From: Candidatus Sulfopaludibacter sp. SbA3 | Lineage (GTDB): Bacteria > Pseudomonadota > Alphaproteobacteria > Caulobacterales > Hyphomonadaceae | Assembly (NCBI GenBank): GCA_945913285.1 | Contig: CAMEDD010000013.1 | Location: 1 to 61,951 of the forward strand | DNA: 61,951 bases | Direction: 5' to 3' | In this document: positions 60,555 to 61,951 of the stretch, piece by piece | Layout of the letters: each line of letters starts with the position of its first letter | Position numbering within the stretch: position 1 is the stretch's first letter | Made by a program: the position numbers and the translations under genes | Notes under the pieces: generated by a model | Told to the model about the DNA's origin: nothing | The model's database searches: none | The model's input: the letters and a program-made list of their open reading frames with translations, nothing else

Positions 60555-61823
60555 TTACAGCCGCACACTGAGGCCATCCGCGAGGGAGCGGCGCATGGCG
60601 GTCAGCGCGGGGATAGCGCCGATCAGCAGCGAAGCCGCCGAAACCGCGCCGAGCACGCTGAGATCCACGAAACCGGGTGCGCCCATCTGGAAGGCGACGC
60701 CGTACTGCGCCTGAAGCATCGGCGCGAGCAGCGCGATGAGGCCATGCACCAGCGCAATGCCGAGCAAAGCACCGAGGACGCCGACAAGGCCAGCTTCGAA
60801 TACCAGCAGCAGGAAGATGTGATGCGGCCGCGCGCCGGTGGCCCTGAGGATCGACATCTCACGCCGGCGCTCGTTGAGGCTGGTGAGGATGGAGGTCAGG
60901 ATCGAGACGAGGCCGACCGCGATGACGAAAGCGGAGACGGCGAGCAGTGCGCGCTCGGCGACGGAGGTGACGTTCCAGAGTTCGGCGAGGGCTTCGCCGG
61001 GGATGATCGCCATCAGCGGCTCGCCCCGGTTGGTGTTGATGGCGCGCCGGGTGGTGAGGACCGTGCCCTTGCGCTCAAGCCCGGCGAAGATGGCGGTGAC
61101 GCTCTTCGGCGTCAGGTCGAAGGACCGGATCATGTCTTCGGGGATGGTGTCGGCGAGCGGGTTCTTGGCGCCGGTCTCCCAGCCGACATGGATGGCGGTG
61201 ATCGCTTGGAGCGAGACGTGCACCGTGCGGTCCACAGGCGTGCCGGTCGGCTTCAGGATGCCGGTGATACGGAAGGGGCGGTTTTCATGGCCGGACCCGA
61301 GATCGGCCGTGCCAAGGCCGTGCGACAGGGTCAGCGGGGTTTCGAGCGAATAACCAAGCTCGCGCGCGACTTCCGAGCCGATGACAGCATCGAAGAGATC
61401 GCCGAAGGGTTTGCCTTCGGCGAAGGTGAGCGCCTGTCCGCCGCCGAACTTGTAGTGTTTGAAATAATCGAGGTTCGTGCCCATCACTCGGTAGCCGCGG
61501 TGGCTATCGCCGAGGGCAATCGGGACGGTCCAGGCGATGTCGCCCCGCGCGGCGATCTTCTGGTAAGTCGGCCAGGACACTTCGGCCGTGGCGCCGCCCA
61601 TGCGGAAAACCGAATAAAGGAGCAGGTTCACCGAACCGGTCGGTGCACCGATGATCAGGTCTGTGCCCGAGATCGTGTTGCCGAAGCCTTCGCGCGCGCC
61701 GCTGCGGGCTTTCTCGACGCCGAGGAAGAGCGCGACCGACAAGGCGACCGCGACGATGGTGAGGATGACCGAGCCTTTGCGGTTGAGAAGGCTCGCCCAG
61801 GCGAGGGAGAGAAGCGCGCTCAT
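60555..61823 (-). CDS. FtsX-like ABC transporter permease
   Basis: 422 residues. One N-terminal membrane segment (ILTIVAVALSVALFLG), a large periplasmic MacB-like domain (about 45-275), and three C-terminal membrane segments (LLAVSAFVIAVGLVSILTSIL, LLLVFEAGLVGVLGALLGIAL, LSVLGAVSAASLLIGAIPAL). The pair with the ATPase before it, and DUF3299 after it, resembles the DevC/LolE-like exporters of lipoproteins or metals. Starts at ATG 61823, overlapping the stop of the ATPase. Confidence 0.88.
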   Translation of the reverse strand: MSALLSLAWASLLNRKGSVILTIVAVALSVALFLGVEKARSGAREGFGNTISGTDLIIGAPTGSVNLLLYSVFRMGGATAEVSWPTYQKIAARGDIAWTVPIALGDSHRGYRVMGTNLDYFKHYKFGGGQALTFAEGKPFGDLFDAVIGSEVARELGYSLETPLTLSHGLGTADLGSGHENRPFRITGILKPTGTPVDRTVHVSLQAITAIHVGWETGAKNPLADTIPEDMIRSFDLTPKSVTAIFAGLERKGTVLTTRRAINTNRGEPLMAIIPGEALAELWNVTSVAERALLAVSAFVIAVGLVSILTSILTSLNERRREMSILRATGARPHHIFLLLVFEAGLVGVLGALLGIALVHGLIALLAPMLQAQYGVAFQMGAPGFVDLSVLGAVSAASLLIGAIPALTAMRRSLADGLSVRL

Positions 61824-61951
61824 GCGGCGGCCCCTGCCCGGGCCTTGACCTGGTTGATGGCGGCGAGATCGACGGCGCGGGTGAAGAACGGCGCGAGGCC
61901 CGCGTCATGGCTGACGAAGAGGAGGCTGGCGCCGGTGCGGGTCACTTCCTC
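61820..61951 (-). CDS. ABC transporter ATP-binding protein, C-terminal end
   Basis: Only the last 43 codons are in the window; the gene continues beyond the right edge. The readable end contains the H-loop strand LLFVSHDAGLAPFF, typical of ABC ATPases, then FTRAVDLAAINQVKARAG and the stop TGA at 61822-61820. Overlaps the permease ATG (ATGA). It will supply energy for the exporter encoded downstream. Confidence 0.75.
   Translation of the reverse strand, partial: EEVTRTGASLLFVSHDAGLAPFFTRAVDLAAINQVKARAGAAA

Overview
The window looks like chromosomal DNA of a GC-rich alphaproteobacterium, most likely of the Hyphomonadaceae/Caulobacterales type. This is inference from gene content. It carries CpdR, a DUF1150 protein, a TIGR02300 protein, the aroA - cmk - rpsA - ihfB block, an rnd - lptC - lptA - lptB - rpoN block, and a diheme cytochrome plus beta-helix pair that I associate with Hyphomonas.

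Layout. Bases 1 to about 23,100 are an accessory, decaying region that ends at a tRNA-Val(GAC) with a tyrosine integrase beside its 3' end. It holds an IS3-family end that cuts a variant pdxJ, a fasciclin-domain gene, and a stretch with light-response flavour (DUF2805 protein, frameshifted PNPOx-like flavoprotein gene, B12-binding sensor, photolyase-like FAD protein with an apparently C-terminal Rossmann domain). It continues with a Sel1-repeat protein, a VUT-family transporter, a DHFR-like protein and a complete IS21-family element. Next to the integrase lies cargo of lower GC: small lipoproteins, a PD-(D/E)XK-like protein, an HTH-like protein, and a translationally coupled DUF262/HNH plus AlbA_2 (Schlafen-type) pair that is the best candidate for a defence system. 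Two short minus-strand segments occur twice in this region (about 6.6/10.1 kb and 7.2/9.9 kb).

Bases 23.2-27.3 kb are ordinary chromosome: cpdR, an N-formylglutamate amidohydrolase, an XRE regulator, a HisN-type phosphatase and a TraB/GumN lipoprotein. A tRNA-Arg(CCG) at 27.4 kb is followed by a small toxin-antitoxin cluster: a FitA/VapB-VapC pair, a class II Fic protein behind a strong palindrome, and a very short orphan ParD-like antitoxin behind its own palindrome.

Bases 30.3-39.4 kb carry an SDR enzyme, a three-gene RND efflux operon (outer-membrane lipoprotein, adaptor, pump) and a coupled thioesterase - nucleoside hydrolase - ribokinase operon. Bases 40-48 kb, on the minus strand, hold the lipopolysaccharide export genes with rpoN and RNase D, then a YaiI-family protein, the cytochrome/beta-helix pair and DUF1150, followed by tRNA-Ala(GGC).

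Bases 48.3-58.9 kb hold the TIGR02300 protein, aroA, GNAT, a SnoaL-like protein beside a GGDEF-tail remnant, an Old Yellow Enzyme/SDR pair, a PhoX-like protein, cmk, rpsA (with an added helix-hairpin-helix-like tail), ihfB and mscL. The window ends in a minus-strand operon of an ABC exporter (ATPase tail and FtsX-like permease), a DUF3299 lipoprotein and a HAD hydrolase. No rRNA or CRISPR array was seen.
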